A stretch of 6,387 nucleotides of DNA from CAISIP01 sp038247175 (lineage in GTDB: Bacteria; Pseudomonadota; Gammaproteobacteria; Burkholderiales; Burkholderiaceae_C): NCBI GenBank assembly GCA_038247175.1, contig JBBRVD010000211.1, positions 1 through 6,387 on the forward strand. Reading direction: 5' to 3'. The notes under the pieces are model-generated. The model searched no databases, was not told where the DNA came from, and was given only the letters and a program-made list of their open reading frames with translations. Each line of letters begins with the position of its first letter. The stretch's first letter is position 1. The position numbers were made by a program, and so were the translations under genes. Shown here piece after piece: positions 1 through 6,258 of the stretch.

Positions 1-37
1 AAATGGCTTCCCGCGCGCTGTCGTCGAACAGGTCGTG

Positions 38-1075
38 ATGGCGCCGGCCGCCGTTCAGGTCCTGGCCGCCTGGCTTCAGCGCCACATGCCAGGCGCCGGG
101 CTCGCCGGGTTGATTGCGATTGCCGCCACCAGTGTTTCAGCGCTGTATGGTGGGCCGCAGTTCGTCTATGCGCTCGCCTTCGGGGTTGCGTTCCAGTCCT
201 TCAGCCACGGGCCGCGCACCCGGTGCGGCATCGATTGGTGTGCGCGCGGCCTGCTGCGGCTGGGGGTCGGATTGCTCGGCGCACGCATCTCGATCGAGCA
301 GATCGTCGGTCTCGGCGCGGCGACCGCGCTCGTCGTCGTCGCTGGCGTGCTCACGACGGTCGGCCTCGGGCTGCTTGCCGGGCGGTGGCTGCGCCTCACC
401 AGCGCCCAGTCAGTGCTGTCTGGCGTGGCGGTGGCGATCTGCGGTGCCTCGGCTGCGCTCGCGGTCTCGGCCGTGCTGCCGCGTGAGAAGGACGGCGAGC
501 GCTTCACGCTCATGGTCGTGGTGGCTGTCACCGTGTTCTCGACGGTCGCAATGGTGTTGTACCCGTTGGTGGCCCGTCTGCTGCACTTGCCACCGGCGCT
601 CGCGGGGCTCTTCCTGGGCGGCACGATCCATGACGTTGCGCAGGTCGTCGGTGCCGGCTACACCCTCGGACACGAAACAGGCGACATCGCCACCGTGGTC
701 AAGTTGTTCCGGGTCGCCATGCTGGCTGGGGTCGTGCTGGTCGTTTCGCTGGCGTTCCAGACGGCGCGGCCGCAGACGGCGCTCGACCACCATCAGAGTC
801 CGCCGCTTGCCAAAAATTCGCCCATGCCCTGGTTCCTCTGGCTCTTCGCCGGCCTGGTCCTGCTGACATCGACCGGCCATGTACCCGCGGCGGTGCAACA
901 GGCCCTCAACCAGGTCTCGGGCGGAAGCCTGGTGGTGGCGATCGCTGCGCTAGGCATGAAGACCTCGTTTCGCCAACTGGCGCAGGCCGGCTGGCGGCCG
1001 GTCGCGCTGATTGCGATCGAGACGCTGTGGCTGGCGGGCTTTGTCCTCGCGTGTGTGGTCGTGCGCAGGGCGTGA
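38..1075 (+). CDS. YeiH/UPF0324 family membrane protein (putative sulfate exporter)
   Basis: This is an inner-membrane protein of the YeiH/UPF0324 family, annotated by homology as putative sulfate exporters; the transported ion is not proven. From ATG 38 it is 345 aa, close to the roughly 350 aa usual for the family, and is mostly hydrophobic helices. Family landmarks in order are GLLRLGVGLLGARIS (71-85), AICGASAALAVSAVL (133-147), FLGGTIHDVAQVVGAG (192-207), VKLFRVAMLAGVVL (221-234) and a C-terminal ALGMKTSF segment (304-311) before the last helix. A polar loop at about 241-262 separates two membrane blocks. The start is uncertain: GTG 35 is directly upstream in frame, ATG 86 is a shorter option, and the frame stays open to the window edge. 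A weak AGG lies 5 nt before ATG 38. The gene converges on the nitroreductase gene, so it is transcribed separately from the - strand operon. Confidence 0.9.
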   Translation: MAPAAVQVLAAWLQRHMPGAGLAGLIAIAATSVSALYGGPQFVYALAFGVAFQSFSHGPRTRCGIDWCARGLLRLGVGLLGARISIEQIVGLGAATALVVVAGVLTTVGLGLLAGRWLRLTSAQSVLSGVAVAICGASAALAVSAVLPREKDGERFTLMVVVAVTVFSTVAMVLYPLVARLLHLPPALAGLFLGGTIHDVAQVVGAGYTLGHETGDIATVVKLFRVAMLAGVVLVVSLAFQTARPQTALDHHQSPPLAKNSPMPWFLWLFAGLVLLTSTGHVPAAVQQALNQVSGGSLVVAIAALGMKTSFRQLAQAGWRPVALIAIETLWLAGFVLACVVVRRA

Positions 1076-1084
1076 AGCCGCGAC

Positions 1085-1098
1085 GCGGCAGAGGCCGC
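1085..1098 (+). other. GC-rich hairpin just after the exporter stop codon
   Basis: There is a perfect 5-bp inverted repeat, GCGGC / GCCGC, with an AGAG loop, starting 9 nt after the TGA of the exporter gene. It could protect or terminate the transcript. There is no T-run after it, so it is not a textbook intrinsic terminator, and a stem this short can arise by chance in GC-rich DNA. Confidence 0.25.
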
Positions 1099-1190
1099 TG
1101 CAGCAGCGCGACTGCACCCCAGACACCGGCGCTGTTGGCAACATCATGCCGATACAGTTGCTGGCCCCTGTTGTCACCCAAGACGCCTCG

Positions 1191-1210
1191 GTCCGCACCG
1201 TGGTGCGGGC
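1191..1210. terminator. Possible bidirectional terminator hairpin between convergent genes
   Basis: An inverted repeat lies 18 nt past the end of the nitroreductase gene, in the gap between the two convergent genes. The core is CCGCAC / GTGCGG with a CGTG loop (1193-1208). One G:T wobble and one more pair extend it to 8 bp. It is the strongest stem I see in the gap and its position suits termination from both sides. Neither strand has a T-tract after the stem, so termination there may be weak or need Rho. This is an inference from position and structure. Confidence 0.4.
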
Positions 1211-1228
1211 CCCGGACTCCACGCGCGA

Positions 1229-2071
1229 TCAGGACAGGTCGAAGTTCATCGATCGCACGAAGCTGCCCCAGTCGGCCCGCTGCGGGCTTGCATATTGATC
1301 GGCGCGCTCGTCGGACCAGCGGCGCGGTGGCGCTGCCCCAGGCGGCAGGACCGCAGCGCGCCCGGCGACGTAGCGGCGGTCGAAATCGTCGACCGCGGCA
1401 TCGTCATCAGGCTTGCCGATGCGGTCGACGTGGAATGTTGCGTCCAGTGCCAGCCGTGGGTTGACGCGCCGCGGCTGGGACGGATAGCCGATGCAGAGGC
1501 CGGCCACAGGCACCACGCGCTCGGGCAATTCCAGGATCTGCGCCAGCAACTCGGGCTGGTTGCGGACCATGCTGATCGGGCAACTCACCAGGCCGGCGGC
1601 GCTGGCGGCTTGGATGAAATTCATCATCACCAGCGCGGCGTCCACCGTCGGATTGAAAAAACCATCGAGATGATCGTTGGTGAATGTCTGCGCGCGGCGT
1701 TCGAACAGGCGTTTGAAACGCCTGCCGTTGGCGCAGAAAATCAGCAGCGCTGGGGCATCGGCCATCCAGGGCATGCCGGGCACCAGTGCATGGACCGCTG
1801 CGCGCCGTGCCGGGTCGCGAACATCAATCAGATCTGCCTGTTGCAAGAAGCTCTTGGATGGTGCTGCAAGTGCACAAGCCGCGAGCAGCTTCACCAGCGC
1901 GGGCGGCACCGGCGCTGTCGACCATGCGCGGTGCGATGTCTGACTTGCCATGCGCAGCAACGCGGCCACACCGCGCATGCCCTCTGGCAGATCGACCGGA
2001 TGCCCGAAGCGCGCGGCCAGCACGGCATGCAGTGCGGCGGCATCGTCGGCAGCGTCAGTGAACTCGCTCAT
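1229..2071 (-). CDS. Nitroreductase family oxidoreductase (NfsA-like, FMN-dependent)
   Basis: This is a probable cytosolic flavoenzyme of the nitroreductase superfamily, which uses NAD(P)H and FMN to reduce nitro, quinone, flavin or similar substrates; its own substrate is unknown. The protein is 280 aa. NfsA-type landmarks are HRAW (47-50) in the N-terminal FMN-phosphate region, AAPSKSFLQQADLI (69-82), DAALVMMNFIQAA (144-156), GLVSCPISMVRN (160-171) and VPVAGLCIGYPSQPRRVNPRL (188-208, quoted as VPVAGLCIGYP then SQPRRVNPRL). The tail after about 215 is charged and less conserved. I chose ATG 2071 because AAGGA lies 9 nt upstream and the family-like sequence starts soon after; the in-frame ATG at 2140 would add 23 low-complexity residues. 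It is the last gene of the - strand operon, 83 nt after the dioxygenase. The first arginine usually seen in the FMN-phosphate motif appears replaced (QTSHR at 44-48). Confidence 0.88.
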   Translation of the reverse strand: MSEFTDAADDAAALHAVLAARFGHPVDLPEGMRGVAALLRMASQTSHRAWSTAPVPPALVKLLAACALAAPSKSFLQQADLIDVRDPARRAAVHALVPGMPWMADAPALLIFCANGRRFKRLFERRAQTFTNDHLDGFFNPTVDAALVMMNFIQAASAAGLVSCPISMVRNQPELLAQILELPERVVPVAGLCIGYPSQPRRVNPRLALDATFHVDRIGKPDDDAAVDDFDRRYVAGRAAVLPPGAAPPRRWSDERADQYASPQRADWGSFVRSMNFDLS

Positions 2072-2080
2072 GGCGCAATG

Positions 2081-2085
2081 TCCTT
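2081..2085 (-). promoter_or_regulatory. Shine-Dalgarno site of the nitroreductase gene
   Basis: Read on the - strand this is AAGGA, 9 nt before ATG 2071. It decides the start in favour of the 280-aa protein over the longer ORF from 2140. Confidence 0.7.
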
Positions 2086-2140
2086 GGTTTCTTTGCGGCT
2101 CGGTCGTGGCGCCTGACCGCGACTGCGGACCACCAGCCAC

Positions 2141-2154
2141 CGGCGCGGGCGCCG
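2141..2154 (-). other. Hairpin directly after the dioxygenase stop codon
   Basis: CGGCG / CGCCG form a perfect 5-bp stem with a 4-nt loop, starting at the base right after the TAG of the dioxygenase. No T-run follows, so I read it as an intercistronic stem that might stabilise or partly attenuate the transcript before the nitroreductase gene. It could be chance in such GC-rich sequence. Confidence 0.25.
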
Positions 2155-3246
2155 CTACGCGGCCTCCAAAGGCGCGACCAGCGGCACACCCGGGATGTGG
2201 ATCCCGTTGGGACGGCCGTTGGCAGACATCTCCTGGTAGTTGTCGACGAAGACCGGCGGCAGTTCGGGCCCGTCGGCACAGGCCAGCCAGAGCCGCAGCA
2301 GGTGGCGCCGACGCTCAGGTTCAGGCCAGTCCTCGTAGGCGCTGCGGCCGTGGAAGACGCTGTGGTTGCACAGCAGCTGGATGTCGCCTGGGCGGAATTC
2401 CATGTCCAGGCACAGCGCCGGGTCCTGCGTCACCCGGTCCATCAGGTCGAGCGCCTCGATCTGCGTTGCGTTCAGTTTCGGCACACCGTCGAGCAACTGG
2501 CCCTTGTTGATTGCGCTGCGAACATAGTTGGCGACCATCCGCCGCTTCATCGGCATGAAGACCGGCAGTTCGATCCACGGCCGGCGGCGCTTGTCGGTTT
2601 CACCCCAGCGGGTGCGGCAGAACGGATTCATCAGTTCACGCGCCATGTCCGGGCGCAGCGCCGCCAGCGCATTGAACACCGAGGTCGAGCTGACGATGGA
2701 CGACAGGCCGCCGGTGCGGCCAGCGCGCCAGCACAGCAAGCCGACGATGTCGCCAGAGTCGGTGTGGTACGGCAGCCGAGCACTGGTCTGGTAGCCCCGG
2801 GCGAGTGGATCGTAGTAGTCACGGCCGAGGTCCTTGACATGGCCGAGCACGTGGCCCATCGCATTCTGGGAGCATGCTTCGCCCAGATGCGTGCCGAGCC
2901 CCCAGTAGGCGATGGCGGCCTCGCGCAGCGTCCAGCGGTCGACCGGCAGCCCCCGCAGGAGCACGAAGCCGCGGCCGTGCAGCACCTCGCGCCGAATCGC
3001 CTGGAGCATCGGCGCGAGCGTCGGCAATGGGAAGTCGCCGCGCCCAACCTGCAGGATCTCGAGACCGCGGGCGTTCACCGCCGCGACTGCAGCCTCGATC
3101 TCGGCGATTTCGTCCATGTGCCACGGACGAATCCACTCGTCGCGGCGGCGGGCCATGTCCTCGCCCCGCCACGCTTCGGGCCCGTCGTAGAACGGCAGCG
3201 GCGGAGATGACTCTTGGCTGGCGCGTGCCATCGGTTGACTGTTCAT
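2155..3246 (-). CDS. TauD/TfdA family Fe(II)/2-oxoglutarate-dependent dioxygenase
   Basis: This is a cytosolic non-heme iron enzyme that couples decarboxylation of 2-oxoglutarate to oxidation of an unknown organic substrate. It is 363 aa, longer than TauD itself (about 280 aa), and matches the larger 'TauD/TfdA family' group with an N-terminal extension of about 90 residues. The core starts near GRGFVLLRGLPVDRW (91-105). The iron site is H161-T-D163 in LPYHTDSGD and a distal histidine, most likely H299 in NHSVFHGRSAYEDW (294-307). The 2-oxoglutarate arginine is probably R318 in RRRHLLRLWL (312-321), with R314 the alternative. All catalytic elements are present, so it should be active. The start at ATG 3246 is supported by GAGGGAG 8 nt upstream. 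The gene lies 62 nt after the OppF-type ATPase on the same strand, which suggests its substrate, or a precursor, enters by that transporter. Taurine is only one possibility; TauD family membership does not fix the substrate. Confidence 0.92.
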   Translation of the reverse strand: MNSQPMARASQESSPPLPFYDGPEAWRGEDMARRRDEWIRPWHMDEIAEIEAAVAAVNARGLEILQVGRGDFPLPTLAPMLQAIRREVLHGRGFVLLRGLPVDRWTLREAAIAYWGLGTHLGEACSQNAMGHVLGHVKDLGRDYYDPLARGYQTSARLPYHTDSGDIVGLLCWRAGRTGGLSSIVSSTSVFNALAALRPDMARELMNPFCRTRWGETDKRRRPWIELPVFMPMKRRMVANYVRSAINKGQLLDGVPKLNATQIEALDLMDRVTQDPALCLDMEFRPGDIQLLCNHSVFHGRSAYEDWPEPERRRHLLRLWLACADGPELPPVFVDNYQEMSANGRPNGIHIPGVPLVAPLEAA

Positions 3247-3254
3247 TGATCACA

Positions 3255-3261
3255 CTCCCTC
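3255..3261 (-). promoter_or_regulatory. Shine-Dalgarno site of the dioxygenase gene
   Basis: Read on the - strand this is GAGGGAG, 8 nt before ATG 3246. It is a strong site and lets the dioxygenase be translated independently of the transporter genes upstream. Confidence 0.75.
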
Positions 3262-3290
3262 ATGGACGTCGATGGTGGTCTGGTCAGGTT

Positions 3291-3306
3291 CTGCGTCCGG
3301 GCGCAG
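3291..3306 (-). other. Small intercistronic hairpin after the OppF-type gene
   Basis: CTGCG / CGCAG form a 5-bp stem with a 6-nt loop, starting 2 nt after the TGA of the second ATPase gene. It is in the 62-nt gap before the dioxygenase. No T-run follows, so readthrough is expected. It may mark an mRNA processing or stability boundary between transporter and enzyme genes. Confidence 0.25.
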
Positions 3307-3308
3307 CC

Positions 3309-4316
3309 TCAGGAATCCAGCGGAAAGTGGCAGGCAACCTGGTGCTCCTGCGCAAGTTCGCGCATCTCGGGCACCTCGGTCGCACAGCGCGCCTGTGCCC
3401 CCGGACACCGGGTGCGGAAGCGGCAGCCGCTGGGCGGGTCCACCGGCGACGGCAGTTCGCCCTCGAGGATCGGCCGATCCGACGCGTCATAGCGTGTCGG
3501 GCGGTCCACGCGCGGCACACAGGCGAGCAGCGCCGCGGTGTAGGGATGGCGAGGCCGGGCGTACATCGCGTCGGCTGGCGCGAGCTCACACAGCCGGCCG
3601 AGGTACATCACTGCAACCCGGTCGCTGACCTGCTTGATCACCGCAAGGTCATGCGAGATGAAGATCATGGTCAACCCATAGCGTGCCTTCATGTCCTCGA
3701 GCAGGTTCAGGATCTGTGCCTGCACCGACACGTCGAGCGAGGACACCGGTTCGTCGCAGATCAGGAACTGCGGGTCGGCGACGATGGCGCGGGCGAGGCT
3801 GATCCGCTGGCACTGGCCGCCCGAGAACTCATGGGGGCGCCGCGACCACACCGCCTGCGGGTCAAAGCCGACTGTCTCGAGTGCGCGCTCGACCCGGTCC
3901 CGGATCTGCGCCTGACCAAAGCCGCCGGCGATTCGCAATGGCTCGGCGACGATCTCGCCGCAGATCCGCCGCGGGTTGAGCGACGAGATCGGGTCCTGGA
4001 ACACCATCTGCAAACGGCGCCGCTGTTGTCTCAGCGCGTCGCCCTGCATCGCCGAAATCTCCTTGCCGTCGAGCCACACGCTGCCAGCCGAGGGGCGCGG
4101 CAGCTGGATGATTGCGCGCCCGGTGGTCGACTTGCCGCAGCCGGATTCGCCGACCAGTCCAAGGGTCTCGCCGCGACGGACAGCGAAGCTGACGCCATCG
4201 ACGGCGTTGAAGCTGCGATTGCCCGCGGTGGGATAGCTGCACACCAAGCCGTCGACATGCAGCAGCACGTCGGCGGGCTGCGCTGTGCCGGTGGCCACCA
4301 CGGGTTCATCGATCAT
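3309..4316 (-). CDS. DppF/OppF-type ABC transporter ATP-binding protein
   Basis: This is the second cytoplasmic ATPase subunit of a peptide/nickel-type ABC importer; it pairs with the preceding ATPase to power uptake. The protein is 335 aa. It shows Walker A GESGCGKST (56-64), Q-loop Q107, signature FSGGQCQR (164-171), Walker B FLICDEP (184-190), D-loop SSLD (192-195) and H-loop H222. The C-terminal oligopeptide-transporter domain follows, with GELPSPVDPPSGC (286-298). Four cysteines, C298, C304, C311 and C329, match the CX5CX6C...C pattern linked to an iron-sulfur cluster in DppD/OppF-type ATPases. I chose ATG 4316 because it overlaps the previous stop as ATGA and has GGGGAGG 4 nt upstream; an upstream in-frame ATG (4430) would add 38 residues unlike the family. 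Coupled translation with the first ATPase is likely. The cargo cannot be read from the sequence. Confidence 0.95.
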   Translation of the reverse strand: MIDEPVVATGTAQPADVLLHVDGLVCSYPTAGNRSFNAVDGVSFAVRRGETLGLVGESGCGKSTTGRAIIQLPRPSAGSVWLDGKEISAMQGDALRQQRRRLQMVFQDPISSLNPRRICGEIVAEPLRIAGGFGQAQIRDRVERALETVGFDPQAVWSRRPHEFSGGQCQRISLARAIVADPQFLICDEPVSSLDVSVQAQILNLLEDMKARYGLTMIFISHDLAVIKQVSDRVAVMYLGRLCELAPADAMYARPRHPYTAALLACVPRVDRPTRYDASDRPILEGELPSPVDPPSGCRFRTRCPGAQARCATEVPEMRELAQEHQVACHFPLDS

Positions 4317-5371
4317 CGTGCCTCCCCGGTGCGTTGCAGCGCCGGGCGCGGGTACCAGCATGCAACCACATGCGCGCCAATTCCCGGCATCGGGGTCTCT
4401 TCGGCACAGCGCTCCTGTGCGTACGGGCACCGCGCGCGAAATGCACAGCCACTTGGCAGCGCGGTCGGAACCGGGGGCCTGCCTCGGATCGTCTCCAGCC
4501 GGCCATGGCTCGGTGCATCGAGCCGTGGGATCGATCGCAACAGGCCCTCGGTGTATGGCATCCGCGGTGCTTCGAGCACGTCGGCGGCCGGGCCACGTTC
4601 AACGATGCGCCCTGCGTACATCACCGCGATCTCGTCAGCGAGACCGGCCACGGTCCCGAGGTCGTGGCTGACGAAGATCATCGCCATGTCGTTGTCGCGC
4701 TGGTACTGCTTGAGCAGGCGCAGGATCTGCGCCTGGATGCTGACGTCGAGTGCGGTTGTCGGTTCGTCAGCGATCAGCAGACGGGGCCGGCACGCCAGCG
4801 CGATGGCGATGAGCACGCGCTGGCGCAATCCGCCCGACAGCTGGTGCGGGTACTCGTCGAGTCGCCGCTCGGGCAACGGGATGCCGACGTCGACGAGCAG
4901 TTCGAGCGCCCGCGCGCGGGCTGCCGTGCGGGCCAGCCCCAGATGGTGACGCACCACCTCGGCAATCTGCTCACCGATGCGCAGCACCGGGTTCAACGAG
5001 GTCATCGGGTCCTGAAAGACCATGGCGATGTCGCGGCCGCGGATCGCGCTCATTTCGCGTTCGGACAGTGATCGCAGGTCGCGACCGTCGAACAGCACCC
5101 GTCCACCGGCGCGGATCCCCGGCGGCTCGGGCACGATCCCCATGATCGAGCGCGCGAGCATCGACTTGCCCGACCCTGATTCGCCCACGACGGCGAGCGT
5201 CCGACCGCGCCCGACCGCCAGCGTGACGCCGTCGACCACGCGCGCCAGACCCCGTGCCGTGCGGATATGGGTCTTCAAGTCCTCGATCATGAGCAGCGGC
5301 GCGGCGGGCGTCGTGTCTGGGGCCGGCCGTTGCAGGCGGGGCGCCATCGCATCTGCCGAATTTGTTCTCAT
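4313..5371 (-). CDS. DppD/OppD-type ABC transporter ATP-binding protein
   Basis: This is the first cytoplasmic ATPase subunit of the peptide-type importer, 352 aa. It shows Walker A GESGSGKS (63-70), Q-loop Q120 in VFQDPMTSLNP, signature LSGGLRQR (178-185), Walker B LLIADEP (198-204), D-loop ALD (207-209) and H-loop H236 in FVSHDLGT. The C-terminal domain carries C309, C315, C322 and C338 in the same CX5CX6C...C arrangement as the partner ATPase. The start at ATG 5371 overlaps the stop of the permease gene as ATGA. The Shine-Dalgarno is weak (GGAACA), so it probably relies on translational coupling. The first 27 residues are proline/alanine-rich and not part of the ATPase fold; ATG 5347 or 5290 are shorter alternatives. 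The LSGGLRQR signature is the OppD/DppD type and differs from the second ATPase, as expected for a heterodimer. Confidence 0.95.
   Translation of the reverse strand: MRTNSADAMAPRLQRPAPDTTPAAPLLMIEDLKTHIRTARGLARVVDGVTLAVGRGRTLAVVGESGSGKSMLARSIMGIVPEPPGIRAGGRVLFDGRDLRSLSEREMSAIRGRDIAMVFQDPMTSLNPVLRIGEQIAEVVRHHLGLARTAARARALELLVDVGIPLPERRLDEYPHQLSGGLRQRVLIAIALACRPRLLIADEPTTALDVSIQAQILRLLKQYQRDNDMAMIFVSHDLGTVAGLADEIAVMYAGRIVERGPAADVLEAPRMPYTEGLLRSIPRLDAPSHGRLETIRGRPPVPTALPSGCAFRARCPYAQERCAEETPMPGIGAHVVACWYPRPALQRTGEAR
4321..4327 (-). promoter_or_regulatory. Shine-Dalgarno site of the OppF-type gene
   Basis: Read on the - strand this is GGGGAGG, 4 nt before ATG 4316 and inside the end of the preceding ATPase gene. 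The spacing is short, but together with the ATGA stop/start overlap it supports this start. Confidence 0.6.
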
Positions 5372-6258
5372 TGTTCCGTGGCCTTGATGTCGTAGGCGCG
5401 TTGCGTGCGCTCGCCCAGCACGTTCAGTGAGATCACGGTCAGGAAGATCGCGGCCGCAGGCACAAAGATCACATGCGAGGCGACCGCCAGATTCGCGCGC
5501 TCGCTGCTGATGATGCTGCCCCAACTCGGCGCCGGCGGGGGCACGCTGAGGCCCAGAAATCCGAGCGAGGCTTCGGCCAGCACCGCAATCGCGAACATGA
5601 CCAGGCTGTACGACAGCAGCGGCCCCACCAGGTTCGGCAGGATTTCGCGCAGCAGGATCCGCGCATCACCCGCCCCCAGCGCCTTGGCGACCAGCACGAA
5701 TTCGCGGCTGCGGAACACCAGCGTGTTGGCCCGTGCGATCCGCGCGAAGGCCGGCACGAACAAGGCGCCGATCGCCAGCGTGACGTTGGCCAGCGAGCCA
5801 CCGAGATTCGCGACGATCGTGATTGCGAGAACCAGCGCCGGAAAGGCAAGCAACACGTTCATGAAGCCCATGATCAGACTCTCGGTGATCCCGCGGTAGT
5901 AGCCGGCGATCAGGCCGAGCCCACCGCCGATCAGCAACCCGATCACCACCGACCCGAGGCCCGCCGACAGGGAGATCCGGGCACCGTAGACCACCCGCGA
6001 CAGCAGGTCCCTGCCGATCGAGTCGGCGCCGAGCCAATGCTCTGCGCTGGGCGGCGCCAGCATGTTGATCAGGTCCTGCGCGCTGGGGTCGGGGATCGGC
6101 AGCAGTGGGGCAAAGGCCGCCAAGACCACCAGCAAGCCCAGCCAGAAGACCGCCAGCGCGACCGGCAGGTCGCGCAGCGGCGGCAGAATCGCGCGGCGCG
6201 GCGCCCGCGCAGTCGGCGCGGCCTGTGTGACCGGGGCGCCAAGTGCGTCTTCAGCCAT
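5368..6258 (-). CDS. DppC/OppC-type ABC transporter permease
   Basis: This is an inner-membrane permease subunit of the peptide/nickel-type importer, 296 aa. After a cytoplasmic N-terminus and a first helix (about 31-53) comes the OppC/DppC landmark HWLGADSIGRDLLSR (74-88), then membrane segments at about 98-119, 127-151, 158-176, 210-236 and 262-283. The cytoplasmic EAA loop that docks on the ATPases is at about 186-209 (EFVLVAKALGAG...EILPN). It is followed by EASLGFLGLSVPPPAPSWG (229-247), a strong family marker. I chose ATG 6258 because it overlaps the stop of the upstream permease by 8 nt, the usual junction in such operons; ATG 6306 would add 16 residues. Its Shine-Dalgarno is weak, which fits coupled translation. 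Confidence 0.94.
   Translation of the reverse strand: MAEDALGAPVTQAAPTARAPRRAILPPLRDLPVALAVFWLGLLVVLAAFAPLLPIPDPSAQDLINMLAPPSAEHWLGADSIGRDLLSRVVYGARISLSAGLGSVVIGLLIGGGLGLIAGYYRGITESLIMGFMNVLLAFPALVLAITIVANLGGSLANVTLAIGALFVPAFARIARANTLVFRSREFVLVAKALGAGDARILLREILPNLVGPLLSYSLVMFAIAVLAEASLGFLGLSVPPPAPSWGSIISSERANLAVASHVIFVPAAAIFLTVISLNVLGERTQRAYDIKATEQ

Noticed and set aside
1076..1228. Possible small gene in the convergent gap
   Set aside because: Open frames there run in from neighbouring shadow frames, with no start plus ribosome site and no recognisable peptide.
1295..2116. + strand open frame of 273 codons opposite the nitroreductase gene
   Set aside because: It is antisense to a gene with intact nitroreductase motifs, and its own translation shows no family pattern.
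3804..3827. Cysteine in the ABC signature of the second ATPase (SGGQCQR instead of SGGQRQR)
   Set aside because: The same variant occurs in well-known OppF proteins such as the enterobacterial one, so it supports the OppF assignment and is not an anomaly.
4317..4430. Longer OppF-type start at ATG 4430
   Set aside because: The extra 38 residues lie wholly within the cysteine-motif end of the preceding ATPase gene and do not resemble an ABC N-terminus. ATG 4316 has the ATGA overlap and a Shine-Dalgarno.
2874..4949. Long + strand open frame of 691 codons opposite the dioxygenase and ATPase genes
   Set aside because: Its translation is rich in R, A, S, P and G with no domain pattern, and it lies antisense to three genes with clear family motifs. 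It is a GC-driven shadow frame.
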